A stretch of DNA of 64,000 nt, taken from positions 43,805,092 to 43,869,091 of the forward strand of contig QCXZ01000138.1 in NCBI GenBank assembly GCA_025024175.1, written 5' to 3'. Source of the stretch: Rhyzopertha dominica. Lineage: Eukaryota; Arthropoda; Insecta; Coleoptera; Bostrichidae. The notes beneath the pieces are model-generated. The model was not told where the DNA came from. It made no database searches and saw only the letters and a program-made list of their open reading frames with translations. This document shows positions 47,060-59,481 of this stretch, in pieces. Positions within the stretch are counted from its first letter, which is position 1, and each line of letters begins with the position of its first letter. The translations under genes were made by a program, and so were the position numbers.

Positions 47060-47166
47060 ATCTATGTCATGTTGTCTGCGGTAGGGCTACAGCGGTATTG
47101 AGGAGGCTTTATAAGTCGAAACAGCTGTTCATAATTTGTTCTAATGCAGACAACGTGACATAGACC
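47060..47166. repeat. Short inverted repeat, possible small MITE
   Basis: TCTATGTCATGTTGTCTGC (about 47060) and GCAGACAACGTGACATAGA (about 47147) are inverted with one mismatch, about 68 bp apart. Clear target duplications were not seen. Confidence 0.55.
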
Positions 47167-47675
47167 TAATTTTGTTGGTACAATTTTCGTTTATTTTTGG
47201 AACAGTTCTCTAATTACGATACTTGTCATAATTAATTCAATTTACTATTTGGTATTAGTGTCAACTGTTAAAGATACATCTATGTTATAATATAGTTTAA
47301 TTTTTTTGGGGGTTCGGCACTTGATGAGATTACTCTCTCTTGCCTAAGTTTCTTCCTTCTGTGAGCGTAGATGTACCGGCTGTAGTAATAACAACTAATC
47401 CTAAATCTGTGAGGCAAGATAAAGTATTTTCATCAAGTCCCCAATCCTAAAAAAAGGTTAATTAAATTAACAATAAGGTATAAAAAGGAAAAATCACTAC
47501 ATTATAGTAGGTTTAAATATATCCATTACCTTATGATAACCTCATACCCGTACCTTAGACTATCTAATAGCGGCGGTGCCATCTAACGGACGGTAGCCGA
47601 ACTAGTAGTTTTTTAGTGATCTGGCCCTGTACTCCAGCCGGCCCTTAATTTCAGCACTGCCGTCTTTCTGCGCAG

Positions 47676-47947
47676 GTCCGGAGGGATGCAACCTGTTCAT
47701 CTACCACCTCCCGCAGGAGTTTACCGACATAGACCTGGCGTCGACGTTCCTGCCCTTCGGTCCGGTCATATCGGCGAAGGTGTTTATAGACAAACAGACG
47801 AACTTGAGCAAGTGTTTCGGTTTCGTGTCGTTCGAGAACGCCACGTCGGCGCAGATGGCGATCTCGGCGATGAACGGCTTTCAGATCGGCACCAAGAGGC
47901 TGAAGGTGCAGCTGAAGAGGGCCAAGGACGCGTCGAGACCCTACTGA
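47676..47947 (+). CDS. bru: CELF/Bruno terminal exon: RRM3 and stop codon
   Basis: This exon follows TTTCTGCGCAG and completes the Gly codon begun at 36179. It encodes [16 protein letters not shown], the hallmark of CELF/Bruno RRM3. RNP2 is LFIYHL, RNP1 is CFGFVSFE, and the C-terminus is [18 protein letters not shown] followed by TGA at 47945-47947. RRM3 binds GU-rich RNA and is the most conserved part of the family. Ending within a few residues of the QLKR...PY motif is normal length. The exon is strongly GC-rich compared with the intron. The overlapping frames at 47651-48027 are shadows. Confidence 0.96.
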
Positions 47948-48560
47948 GAGTCCGTGTCCGGTGTGTCTTAAGTGCGCCCCCCTCCACCACACGCCCCCCA
48001 CCACCCCCAATCTCAGGATTTACGTAGCTGCTATTTGTACGAACCGATGTGAGATATTTTTAATAGTTGAACGCTGTTTAAATAAATTGATATAAAAATG
48101 ATGATAAGGAAATTTATGACGAGAATGACACGAGGATGTACCTAAGAGAAATTTTTTGAGTGTATTTATGTTTTCGTTCTTTTTTTTTCGGTGAGGTCGT
48201 TCGTTTAGTTTGTGGCGTATGGGCATCCTCCATGTTGTTTCGTTCCATTTTTTCGTCTAGGCCATTTATGTATATTTGTTTTTCTTTTTTCTCCTTCCGA
48301 GTGACTGACTAGTGTTTTAGTTTTTTTTCCAGTAATTTTTGATGGATATATAGTCTTTTTTGATTTATACTTGTGCCTCATTGTACTTTTTGAATTGTAC
48401 CCTTTATTTCTATTGTTGGAGATTAAACCAAAGTTAGACCAAATGAAAACACACACTATTTTTGCTTAAATAATTCGATTGTTTGTTGCAGTTACCTTTT
48501 TATTTGTTCCACCATACATCCCGTTTCGTTGCTACGTCATCGATGATTCAATTTAATAAA
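47948..48560 (+). other. Probable 3' UTR of the CELF/Bruno gene
   Basis: The sequence after the stop begins with a C-rich stretch and then becomes AT-rich. Candidate polyadenylation signals AATAAA lie at 48081-48086 and 48555-48560. The true end is unknown, and Bruno-type 3' UTRs are often long. Confidence 0.5.
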
Positions 48561-51079
48561 GGCCCGTTGGACGATTGGTCATTGTTTCCCAGTTTAATGA
48601 AACATTTAAATACAGAGAAATAAGATTTTTATAGTATCTACCTAGCTATAAAGAAGTGCTTACATCATTTACTGATGAAAATGGCCGAATAACTTGCTTA
48701 TTTTAAGATTCATTCACTTTTTCTTGTTATAGGTTTCTTTAAAAGACGCTGCTATAAAAAGTATGGTCCTTAAATTATTTTCTATTTTACAAGGTGTCCC
48801 GTACTGTGTTCTATTTTATACTTAACATAGCTCAAAACTTTGCGTACATTTTTACAGTCTGAGTGCACTACAAAAAGCGCAATTAGAGCTCTTTTGTAAT
48901 AAAATTAAATTGTTCATATTTAAAAAAAAAACTACAAATTTTCTGAGTAGACAAGCCTATACAAAGTTATCCTTATTTTCAATGCTGAATAAGATAAAAT
49001 TTAAAAAAGAGGAGTAATTTTCATCGAAATACTGTACTAAATCTGCCAAAGTGGTCCTTTGTCTAAAGAAAAGTCACCCCAAGTTCAAAAATAAACTTAC
49101 TTCACATCTTTTTTAGCGTCCGACTGTGCGTTTTGCATTTGTTCTACAATGTGTTGGGTGTTCATTCCATTTTGAAATTTTTAGGACTGATTAAATGTAT
49201 AATAACCCGGAAAACATTGTTGCAACTGGCAAATACGACAAATGACGTCACACGACTGCGCGACGCAATAGGCTGTTTTATGCGGAAACTTCTCCTGTTT
49301 AAAGGTAATGTTCATGTGTCAAAAATTGCAAAAATACCCAATTGTTTTCAAATTGCACATGGAATCTAGGAATGTCGTGTTATTGAGCATGTCCATTTTG
49401 AAATAAGCAAGTTGACATTCGGAAGTGCCAGATTCTTGCAAATATTTTAGTGGAACGATTTTTATAATCCACCATGGAGATCCCGACGGGTACCTTGTAT
49501 TTTGCAAAATTTTTATTTATATAGTTTCACCTAATTTTACAAATTGTTTTCAGTCACCACGTTGTTGATTATTTAAACTTATACTCTAAAGATTTGAGTG
49601 AAGTAAAATCAACCCGTAGGTAGGTAAAATAAAAATCCCACTTCGCAAGTTGAACTGTCTACTTTAATGAAATTAATAAGCGAAAAAACATCTTTGAACA
49701 AATATTAAATTTAATTAAATGTGATACCACTGATCGTCTACAGGGCATGTAAAAAATGTGTTAACCACTCTTTATGTTACATTCTTGAATATCTAAAGCG
49801 GCATTGGCTATAAGATAACTTCCATAATTTGTGTCATTTTTCTAACCCTTCAGTTTATGTTTGTTCGATGACGTGGCCGACGATACAACTTAGCTGGAAT
49901 GATTTGCATTTGCAGGGTTATCTTTTTTAAGTGTTTTACTGAGTTGTAGTGCTATATATCTAGCGCAGTAACAGCAGCAGTGGCGTCGTTTGTGGCTTCT
50001 GTCTGTGTCTACTAATGTACTTGTCTCCATCTACAGTAAGTGGTCCATCTACTAACAGCAGACGACTAACATGTATTTTTACGAAGCCCTTGCACTTTTT
50101 TTGTTCACTATCTCTCGCACGGCTGTAGATTCATTACGCATATATACAGTGGGCTTATGTTGAAGGCGATCGCGTTAGGAACTTGCAAAATCTCTCGTTA
50201 ATTTGACTCATTTCAAGTGTGCTAAGTAGCAAGAACACAGTAAGTCTCCTGTTTCCCAACGCGATCGACCGGATACAATGTTAACACACGTTTGTAACAA
50301 TGTAACTTATTTACTTGTCTGTAATAACTATTATGTACCTACCAGCTCAAACAACGAAACTTTGGTTCGAAAACACTTTTAAGAGTTAGGAAATTATTAT
50401 AATTACGTAAGGAAGCGAGCATACGTGCTTCTATAAATAACAAAACTACCATATGGAAAACATCAGCAAAAGTCAGCACGTATGCTCGCTGGAATGAAAA
50501 GACAACATTGACAGCATTTTTTCTCTGTTTAGGTGATACACCGCTGAAGAAACTGGGGTAATTCGACGATGGGGAGGTTTAAGTGCCATGAATACGAGAC
50601 CTGTGATAAAAAAAGACGAGGTTGAGGTAGATTTGAGCTTCTCACTGCCTTGACGATGCAAATTTATTTGATAAGAAGCAACTCATCTTTTAAAGTTCCT
50701 TTATAGCATGTGATCTTTTTTATGCGAAATAAAACCATGCTCTTATGGTAGGTCTTGATTCATTTCTGTCTTTTCCTTTTTCAGGAGGCGCGGACCTTTT
50801 ACTCTGACCTCGTAGAGGTTAAACCGCATAGGTAGACTAAACATACGTTTGTAAGCGGCAGTTGGCAGGTTCGCACTGTGTCGTAGGGTCGGTATCATCG
50901 GTAAAGTTGCTACATGCTAGAAATGCTTAATTCTATTTGCGCCCTTGTATGTTTTTTATTTTCATAAAAATGTAACAAATCATATACCGGGCGTTTCGTA
51001 AAAAACTTTTTTTTTTTAAAATTTTTATACAATATTAACTTGGTCTGATGCAACAAGGGTATTTTTAACAGAAACACAC
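48561..51079. other. Intergenic sequence, mostly unassigned
   Basis: No gene is recognised. It contains the perfect 16-bp inverted repeat listed separately (50414-50490) and a weaker one of about 11 bp (GCGATCGCGTT near 50165 and AACGCGATCG near 50260). Confidence 0.4.
50414..50490. repeat. Perfect 16-bp inverted repeat with 45-bp spacer
   Basis: AGCGAGCATACGTGCT at 50414-50429 and AGCACGTATGCTCGCT at 50475-50490 are exact reverse complements. The function is unknown. It could be a hairpin in a transcript or a remnant of a small transposon. Confidence 0.8.
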
Positions 51080-53640
51080 ATAATAATAATAAACCATTTA
51101 TTCAACACCCATAAAAATTAAATTACAGAAAAAGCAGTCCATTATCAAATAAATAAAGTAACACAAACATGTATCCAATTTCTTAAATAATGCAAATTAA
51201 AAATATTTTTTTGTATGTGTTGAGAGGAGCATAATCAATTGACCGACCACAGTCGGGTTCTTGATCTTCCTTATGCCCCCTCTATAAAACTGAAACTTAT
51301 GAAACAGCTAGGAAGTCACGACCGATCCAAACTACACACAAACATGCAATAACTAAACTCTCAAGGCCGAGATCACCAGTAAATTTTTATGAAGCAGGTT
51401 TTTTATAATTTTTTTGAAAGAATTTATATTCTTATAAGTTGATGTATACCATAAAATGAGATTGTTGGGCTTTGGCTAAGTTATATGAAAAACTTCTTTA
51501 GTTTGGTGCTTAGAAATAGTATAAAAATAACGAGATCTGACTTACATTGAATTAAAATGTCATTCCTGAAAACTAGGCTCTAGGCCAGGTACACAGATAG
51601 CCACCGTTTAATAATATGAAAGTACATGCATGCCCAGTGAACAAGCCGTCATTATTTTAGATTTATCCACTTAAGTGAGTCAGCCTGATACAACTGTTTT
51701 GTATTTTTGCAGTTTTTGTGCATCATACGTCAAGCATGGGCCATAAACTACATCGCTATAATTTGTATGTGACAGTTACTAAGGAATCGATTACTGTAGA
51801 TTAATTTCAGATTGCTATAGGACTTGATAATGTGATTTACCTGTTTTGTGAACCTTAGGTCATAATCGGTGTTAAGTCCTAGTATCCTAGCAACTTCGAG
51901 AATCTCCTAGATTGTATTATTTAACACGATATTGATTTTGTGGCGGACCTTATTTCTTAATTTCTTATGGTCAAATAATATAACGTTACATTGAAACGGA
52001 TTTAGCGTCAGACAAAAGTTTGCAGAATTTGTAAATATACACTGGAGATCTTCAGTTAGAGACTTTATAGAATTACAAATATTGAAGCACGGCAAGCAGC
52101 AGCTCATGATTAATACGATCGAATGTTTTAGTGTAATCTAAAGAGACTGTTAGCATGTTTTTATCACGGGCTTTGATTATATTATTAGTTATAACCATCA
52201 AAAATGCAGTTGCACAGCTAAGATATGGTCTAAAACCAGACATGTTTCTGAATCTGATTATACATTATTCGCTCAAAAGCCTTGGACAGCGTTGGCAGGA
52301 TACTGATGGGACGCAATTTCGAAAGGTGAGCTGGGTTCTCAACGTTTAGCACTAGTGTTACATAAGCTATTTTCCAGTAATTAGGAAAAGTATTACTCTC
52401 GCTTGAATAATTAGTATACAGGGTGATTTTTTGAAAACTTCACACCTTAAATAACTTTAAATAGAGGAAAAAATTTAAAATTTTGCAAAAACAGGTAAAC
52501 TTTTGTTTGCAGGGGGACAACTTTTGAGATAAGTTTTTAATGGATAGCGCTTACCCTCTTAACGGGGTAGATACCCCTTCAAAAACTTTAAATGAAACTA
52601 CCCATCTTACGATACATCATTTAAAAGCTTATTACACAAGGAGTCTTGCCATGTAATTAGTTTTACTATTTTTTACCCATTGACGGGGTAGTGGGTCAAA
52701 AAGTGCATTGTAGCAAATGGCTTATAAAATGGAATATTTTGGACTTTTTTTAACAAAATTTATTGTCTTGCAGTTACAATAAAAATTGTCCTTACTTAAG
52801 CCTAAAAAAACTTGTTAAAAAATAATTGTTACACCTAAGCAAAATGCCAAAAATACTTAAAATTTTCTTTCGACATTACTTGATATTGCAAATAATTTTT
52901 CTTTTTCGTGGACATGGACTTTCTAAAAAATTACATGATAAATACTTTAATGTTAATAATAATGTGAAAAGAAAATTTTCAGTATTCTGGGAGTTTTTTT
53001 AAGTGTCATATTTTTTACAAGTTGTTTGTTTAAATTTTGGGTTCTCAATTTTCCGCTCTGTTTCGTAGGCACTATTAATCTATTACCCCGTCAATAAGTT
53101 AAACGTGGTAAAACTAATTACATGGCCAGACTCTTTGTGAAATAAGCTTTCAAATGATGTATCACAAGATGGATAGTTCCATTTAAAATTTTTAAAAGGG
53201 TGTCTACCCTGCTCAGAGAGTAAGCGCTATCCATTAAAAACTTATCTCAAAAGTTGTCCCCCTGCAAACAAAAGTTTACCTGTTTTTGCAAATTTTTAAA
53301 TTTTTGCTATATTTAAAGTTATTTAAGGTGTGAAGTTTTCAAAAAATCACCCTGTAATTAAAAATGTATGGAGTACAAAGTCCTAGCATACGCAAACTAA
53401 TTCTATCAAAACCTACTGCTTTGGATTTGATTGACATCAAATTTTCATAAACAAACTCCATGGTAACCATTTCAAAAGAAAGATTTCAACACCTTTTAAA
53501 TTATCACGAAGAAAGCGTAAGGTATTTGTATCGTATTTACTATTACTTTGTGCAGTGTTAATAAGGAAATTATTAATTGAATCTAAATCCTTCAAATTAT
53601 CTTTTATTATATAATGTCAATGTAGCCAAGAAAATCCGGG
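51080..53640 (-). mobile_element. Jockey/CR1-like non-LTR retrotransposon, 5'-truncated and interrupted
   Basis: On the minus strand the reverse transcriptase runs from about 53620 to 51700. It starts LINTAQSNSKYDTNTLRFL, then KSKAVGFDRISLRMLGLC near 53420. After an inserted DNA element (52419-53354) it continues LRPISILPTLSKAFERI near 52300, LDYTKTFDRINHELLLAVLQ near 52120, and the post-catalytic region LNPFQCNVILFD, ARILGLNTDYDLRFTKQVNH (51990-51830) and VVYGPCL near 51740. A TTATTATTATT tail at about 51080-51095 marks the 3' end. Stops and frame changes are many, so it is inactive. Confidence 0.78.
52419..53354. mobile_element. Long-inverted-repeat DNA element (936 bp) inserted in the non-LTR retrotransposon
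   Basis: The ends are CAGGGTGATTTTTTGAAAAC and its reverse complement, flanked by TA on both sides. The two arms (about 52419-52690 and 53080-53354) are near-complete inverted copies of about 270 bp, for example AAGTTGTCCCCCTG against CAGGGGGACAACTT. The 390-bp centre carries no transposase. It is a non-autonomous Tc1/mariner-type element with unusually long terminal repeats. Removing it and one TA makes the reverse transcriptase frame of the host element continuous at that point. Confidence 0.85.
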
Positions 53641-53644
53641 ATTT

Positions 53645-53810
53645 GTCATTGAAAATAATTTCCAAAGGCGTTTCAGCGTAAATGTTTGGTGTGGCATTTT
53701 AGGCAATCAATTAATAGAGTCATCTTTCATATGCGGTTGCATAAATCTAGAAAAATGTATCACACTTTACTAAACGAAAATCTGCAAGTCTTAGGTAATA
53801 GAAAAAATAC
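53645..53810 (+). pseudogene. Tc1-like transposase fragment
   Basis: The plus strand at about 53670-53720 reads RFSVNVWCGILGNQLIESSF, the central block (VNVWCGI.G..LIGP.FF) of the transposase group found elsewhere in the window. Only this short piece is recognisable, next to the 5' side of the non-LTR element. Confidence 0.55.
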
Positions 53811-53819
53811 CTTTGGTCG

Positions 53820-54490
53820 ATTTAAATAGAGTAGGTATTTTATCAACAAGATGGGGCTTCCGCACACAACGCCAGAGTAAGTAGATACTCATTGGTTGAA
53901 CAATGAACGTAGAAGTATCAATACAAAAGAAGATTTTACGTACACAAAATTTACGTACCACTTTAATTTCCAATCCATCTTCCTGCATAAAAGACAATGG
54001 TAACTTTCGGCTGTACCATGAAAGAAGTCGGAGCTTAGGAATGTAATATCGTCCACAATTTGAACGGAGCGAACCATATGGATGGGCCAAATTAAAAATT
54101 TATTCGCCGCGTTAGCCTGAAATTGTGACCATGAATAATGGCGGGCACACCAATGATTTAACTGTTTGGCGACAACTGTTGTCCTCACCACGTCTGCCTT
54201 CTTTCCTGGTGGCCATGTTATGTTATGCACAATAATGGCAATTGTGACGATTCACTTATTATGGAATCGACATTCATCTACAAGATGAGATGTAAAATTC
54301 TCATTTCGTGAGCACCACGTTGTAGGAAAGGTAATGTTTGGGGCAAACGAATCTTAAATGGGTGTAGCGTATTCTCTTTCAAAATACGTTGAATTGATGA
54401 GGTAGCAGTTTCATTAGCGGTTTGCCTAATGGATATATGAGAATAAGCAATTACTTGAGCTATACGCAATCGCATTATCTTCATTTCTTA
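53820..54490 (-). pseudogene. Tc1-like transposase N-terminal remnant
   Basis: The minus strand from about 54480 reads ISIRQTANETATSSIQRILK, then ENTLHPFKIRLPQTL. This matches the helix-turn-helix region and the R.L....FHPYK...QEL motif of Tc1-like transposases. Downstream pieces to about 53820 are weakly similar and full of frame changes. Confidence 0.55.
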
Positions 54491-55333
54491 CAGTGTTTAG
54501 CGTAAAAGTACTATTCCTTTTGGAAAACTTCCAAATTGAACCGAGTTTGTTCTTAGTTTTGCAAATATTTTATCAGTTAGTAACAATCTTCCGGATAGCG
54601 TTGTTAGCGGTCTTACTGTTTTATTAGCACTCGCCGAAAATTGAAATCATGTCTAGCTTTCCGCTTTTATCAAATTTCAACTGACAAGCCGTGATATTTT
54701 TTGACACTTTGAAGTAAATTAAAATTGTCTTTATAGGCAACTAAATTTTTCTTAAAACTAACTAAATCGCATTTTTTAATGATTATTATTGTTATACTAA
54801 CCTAAAGTGTGGGGTTTGATAGATATTTAAGGTTAGAAGTAGCAAAAAACATACAGGGTGTCATTTGAAAAAAATAATTGATAGGCTTTATTGTGACAAA
54901 TAAAAGTGGTCCAAACATGCTTCCTTGTGATACCCCCGACTAAAGATTATCAAGAATAATACCTATTTGAGAAGTCTGTCCAGACTCGTTATTTCGGTAA
55001 TTGTTTTGTGACGTCATAATCGACGCCAGCGGCGATTTCTCCGGCCAGTGGGAATCAGCGGCAAACACACGATAATTTGTTGCCGCCGCGGTTTGAAGTA
55101 CATACAGTGAAAGCGGCACTACGACCTCACAATAGACTGCTAATTAGTGTCACCGAATAACAAAAACTTAAAAATAGTATGCGTGTGACTGACGTGCAGT
55201 TTCGTACTGAGCTATTTTAAAACGCCAGGCTGAGGGCGGTAGACAGGCCTTAACAAATGGTTCGGATTACCGGGCGTGTTTTTGGCATTGTCAGGTTGTG
55301 GCCAGTACGTGTGTGACTTGAAACTATATTATA

Positions 55334-58300
55334 CAGGATGTTAAGAAAGAGTGCAAAATTTTTAAAGATATTGGTAATAGTACCAATAGGATCAAAATAA
55401 GCAAAAAAGTACTAGTAAACATAGGACCGCAAAGTAGATATGGAAGGTTTCTTTTTCGAAACATTCATTTGCAATTATTTATTGCTCATTTATTTTGTAC
55501 AACTAAACAAAATAAGTGCTTAGCAAAAACAAGAAATAAAGTTACATAAGATGTTCAAATCGCCCTCCTACTATTTTCAAGCAGGCACGACATATTTGTC
55601 TGAAGGATATTCAACTATTTCTAAAAACATCCTCCGTAGCACCATAGATTGGTTTTCAAATATCCCAAAAAAATAAATCTGGAGAGTTTAAATCAGGCAA
55701 TCTTGCAGGGCTGACACAGGTCTCCCCTCCTACCCATCTACTTGGAAAAGTTTTGCACAAATTCTCTAAAGGCCGGAAATCGATAACTTGCCTCTAGTCC
55801 AAAGCACTGTCGAAAAAATTGCCCATTGTTAAGGTTACCATTGAAAAGCTTTTGCGAATTACATTTTCTTCACAAAAACTTCTTCGTGTTCTCCCTGTCC
55901 GTTAACCACAACATATTTAAATTTAAAGAGACAGTGAAATGTTTGAGAAAAAAACTAGAAATGGACCATCAGCAGTCTAAGTTTAGACTTTCTAAACGTT
56001 TGTGTATTCTAAAAATATTACAAAGCATAAAACGAGACCATGCAGTTTATTCAATTTGTACAGAAAACGAAAATTTACGACCACTGCAATATTGTGTATT
56101 AATTTGATTAATTCGCGTAATGGTGTTAATAATTAAATATCAATTTTGGGCGAATCTGTTTGACACGGATAACAACGAGCACATCTCCGACCATTGGTTC
56201 CAAATGAGCAAAATGCTTAGGTAACTGCAGCACAATGCAAACGAAACGCATTCTGCTACTCCGATAGATGCACAAGGGTATTTTTCCAAAGGTGGGAGTC
56301 CAGCAAACGAGATCTATAAATGAGGACAAATAGTTTTGATATGTTAGCTGGTTTGCCATCTCCTTCAATGAGTGTGGGTGTTCCTATAGTTAACGGACAA
56401 AATCGTGCAGAACTACCCCACGTACGTGACGATCAAATATTTCACCTAGCGAGATAACTCATCGGGCAAGATGATCAGTCTTGACAAACAATATCTCTAC
56501 CGAATTAACAAGTCAATTGCGCCACGGCACCTGTAGATATTGTGCCTTGGGACAGATCAAAGGATACATCAAGGCGCCACTGAGAGTCCATCGCGAACAA
56601 AGGGCATTTAGTTGTTTATTAGGGGGAATAACCAATTATCCGATCCGAAAATGGGGAAAAACAATAGATATTTAAACGGAGAGGTAAAGTGCTCGAGCAG
56701 AACTGGCTGCAGTTTCCAAACCATCCCCTAATTACAAATGGTGGGAAAAAAATAGGGAAGTGGGATATACCAACAATGCTGCACCCGCTCTATGTAAATA
56801 TCCCGGATTAATTAGGAAAGGATGGGTGTATCATTAAGTTCGGAAATAATCGAGCCTCACGGATCCTTCTCAAGAACCGTACTTCTCGGAATCCCGATCG
56901 ATTTTTATACACTTCAGAACTTGTTTGCATTTGATAAAATTTCAATATTTTAATANAGCGGCTTATCAGAACAAAATGTATAATAACATTTATTAAATTA
57001 ATTTACAATCTATAGTAATTTTTCTTCTTTGGGAAGTAAAAGTGCTTGTCTCAACAAAGGATACCAGCGATTCGGATTAATCCACTTGAACTAAATTGGA
57101 TTTAAGTGTAATAGAATTAATGTTATTATTTGTACCTTTGCAGTTACTACGTATCCGCAAGTTGCTGTGTACAGCATACACTGAACCCCACATGCGTACA
57201 NGGGCGGATCCAGCTTTCAAATCAGGGGGGGTCACCTANTCAGGAGAGACTACAATTTTATTCAAATAAACTAATTGAAAAAGAAATAGTATTTTATTGT
57301 TATAAGTCAAAATAACTTTACTCAAATAGCAAAATTAATTTTTCCTTTTTTTTTCTTCTCGAAAAACGAATTGTGACTTTAATCCACTTCAGTCGGTATG
57401 TTTCTCTAAACGCGGAGTCCAGTTCAAAAAATTAGAAATTCTTTGAGTAAACAAATGAAACTGACAATCACGTGTTGTTTTTATCTCATTAAAGAATTTA
57501 ATTCGGATTTTAGTCGTCACAGGTAACGCACTAAGGGTTGACATTAATTAATTATTAGCTGTGCTTTCGTTTTTATTAGCAAATTTACAAAAACAAGCCA
57601 TCTTTTATACAAAGAAAACGATATCAAAGCACTACGTGGCACACGATAGATTAAAATATAACCTCCTCTAGACTTCCGACGGGCAGGCAATGCGCGCATA
57701 GGAAACCGTAGAAACTTAAAACGTACTGCTAAAGTTGGGTCGTTCTTGAGCGAGTCGTTCGATTTTAACGATTCATGCCTTGATTCGTTTGATTCGACTC
57801 ACAGCTAATGAATCAATCGTTTAAACTTGAATTAGGGTTGATGCATGATGCACAAAAACCCTAAATCAATTAAGAACAACCTAGTTGTGCCGTTTGAGAA
57901 ATGCGGAACGTAAGACTTGTATACCTGTTTTCTACGAGAATAATGCGGTTTGCAACTGTACTCTCAACTAATGTAATCTTTTGTGTCCTAAAGAAGTAGG
58001 AAAATCGTTTGCTTACCCCGATTACTTACTAATATATGTTAAACAACTATGTGATCCAGATATCAAAAAAAAATTTATGAAATTTTAAAAATTTTAATGT
58101 ATTCGACTAATGAAAAAGTCAACAAAACGGAGAAATTAAAAACAATTTAATTACCATTTTGGTTTTAGCATGTACCTAATAGACTTTAGCCATAATATAC
58201 CAATCTATATTTTTACTCAAAAATCTACGCCAAAGTGCTTTATCTAGAAAATTAGATATTACGCGTAAATACCCATCACTGAAACAAGGGTATAATAATT

Positions 58301-59481
58301 ATCAGCAAATATCAAACCATTATAATTCTACTATACATACTGATTTGTTAGGTATGATTTTTTTTATCGTTAAAGCAATAGTAAATAAACAAAATCAAAA
58401 AGTTAACACTGCTACAGTTACTGGTTACGCTACGCACTTTCCAACTCTCTTAAGGTCTTACAGCTCGGTAACTCGTTTTTGGTAATGATTCATGAACGAT
58501 TTGAATGATTCGAATCTTCGCGATTGAAGGAATGATTTGATTCGAATCAAAAGTCTCAGCTCTAGTGATTGACATTAGTATTAAGTATTGGGATTTCTAT
58601 GACAGAGCGTTAGAAGTAGCATTGCTTTTATGTACACCCTTCCATCGACATTTCGAAAGTCACGTGTTCTAAACAGCTAAACTGTCAAAAATCCAATGGT
58701 GTCATATGTACAATTTTTCCCCAAAATTATGTTGTCATTCGTTACTCTGGGAATAAATTGCGACGTTGTAATTATTTTATTGAAACGGATAATAGTGCTT
58801 GTTGTTGGTGGATGTAGGCACTCGCCATCATAGAAAGTACTACACCCAGCCCAGGCCCAGGGGGGGGGGTCATGACCCCCATGACCCCCCCCTGGATCCG
58901 CCCTTGCATGCGTATTGTGAAAAGTAACAACTCCATTTCGTGTGAAGAATATTGGCAAGAAAAGGGCAGTCCTCGTCATCGAACCAGCAACGGCAGAAAT
59001 ACCAAACGTGCTTGATGATCAATTGTATTTTAGGACTGTACACGTTGTATAGAAGGTGCGGGAGAAATGTCCAAACATAATCTGATATTCTCCGCATACA
59101 TCCGTGCTAGAATTTCTTCTTCTGCTATATGAGTAGTTACCGAACTTGGATAAATAGCATTACTTGATTAATGAACTGGTATCACCCAGTTTTAGGTGAA
59201 TTCTTCCAAACATATTATGTGAAGAAATCTGGCGATTTAGATAAGCTTAATCACAAGAGGTCGGGCTTTGGTGGTAATTCCATTATTATAGGTAGAGTGG
59301 GTAGCTTTATCGAGTATGATTCGGTTCTAAATTCTGTATTTATAATAAAAAGATCTTAGTGGTTCTATTTTGTAATTGAATATCTTCGAAACCGTTACTT
59401 TGCAGACTCATGTTTACGTTTTGCTTATTTTAGCCCATACTATTACCTCTTTAAACATTTTACACTCTTTTCAACACCCAG
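55334..59481 (-). mobile_element. Decayed Tc1-like transposon interrupted by a hAT element
   Basis: The left end TACAGGATGTTAAGAAAGAG (from 55332) and the right end near 59481 (…ACTCTTTTCAACACCCAGTA) are inverted copies over about 50 bp, including GTGCAAAAT/TTTAAAGA blocks, with TA on both sides. Transposase remnants lie on the minus strand: the C-terminus (RWVGG, ARLPDLNSPDL, GGRFEHLM) at about 55560-55740, and FFTRNGVVTFHNTH with flanking pieces at 58915-59050. A hAT element at 57199-58906 splits it. The region 56100-56700 also carries broken open frames without clear domains. Confidence 0.65.
57199..58906. mobile_element. hAT-superfamily non-autonomous element, 1.7 kb
   Basis: The terminal inverted repeats are CANGGGCGGATCCAG (57199) and CTGGATCCGCCCTTG (ending 58906). 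They are flanked by the exact 8-bp duplication CATGCGTA (57191-57198 and 58907-58914). Eight-bp duplications and CA...TG ends are features of hAT transposons. Runs of G/C lie just inside both ends. No transposase is recognisable, so it is non-autonomous. Subterminal motifs (GATTCGAATC-type, near 57770 and 58520) and CTAAAGTTGGG / CTCAGCTCTAG ends hint at a second nested element. Confidence 0.8.

Noticed and set aside
47651..48027. Overlapping frames on both strands at the RRM3 exon
   Set aside because: They are shadows of the GC-rich RRM3 coding exon; only the plus-strand frame with RNP motifs and correct splice phase is real.
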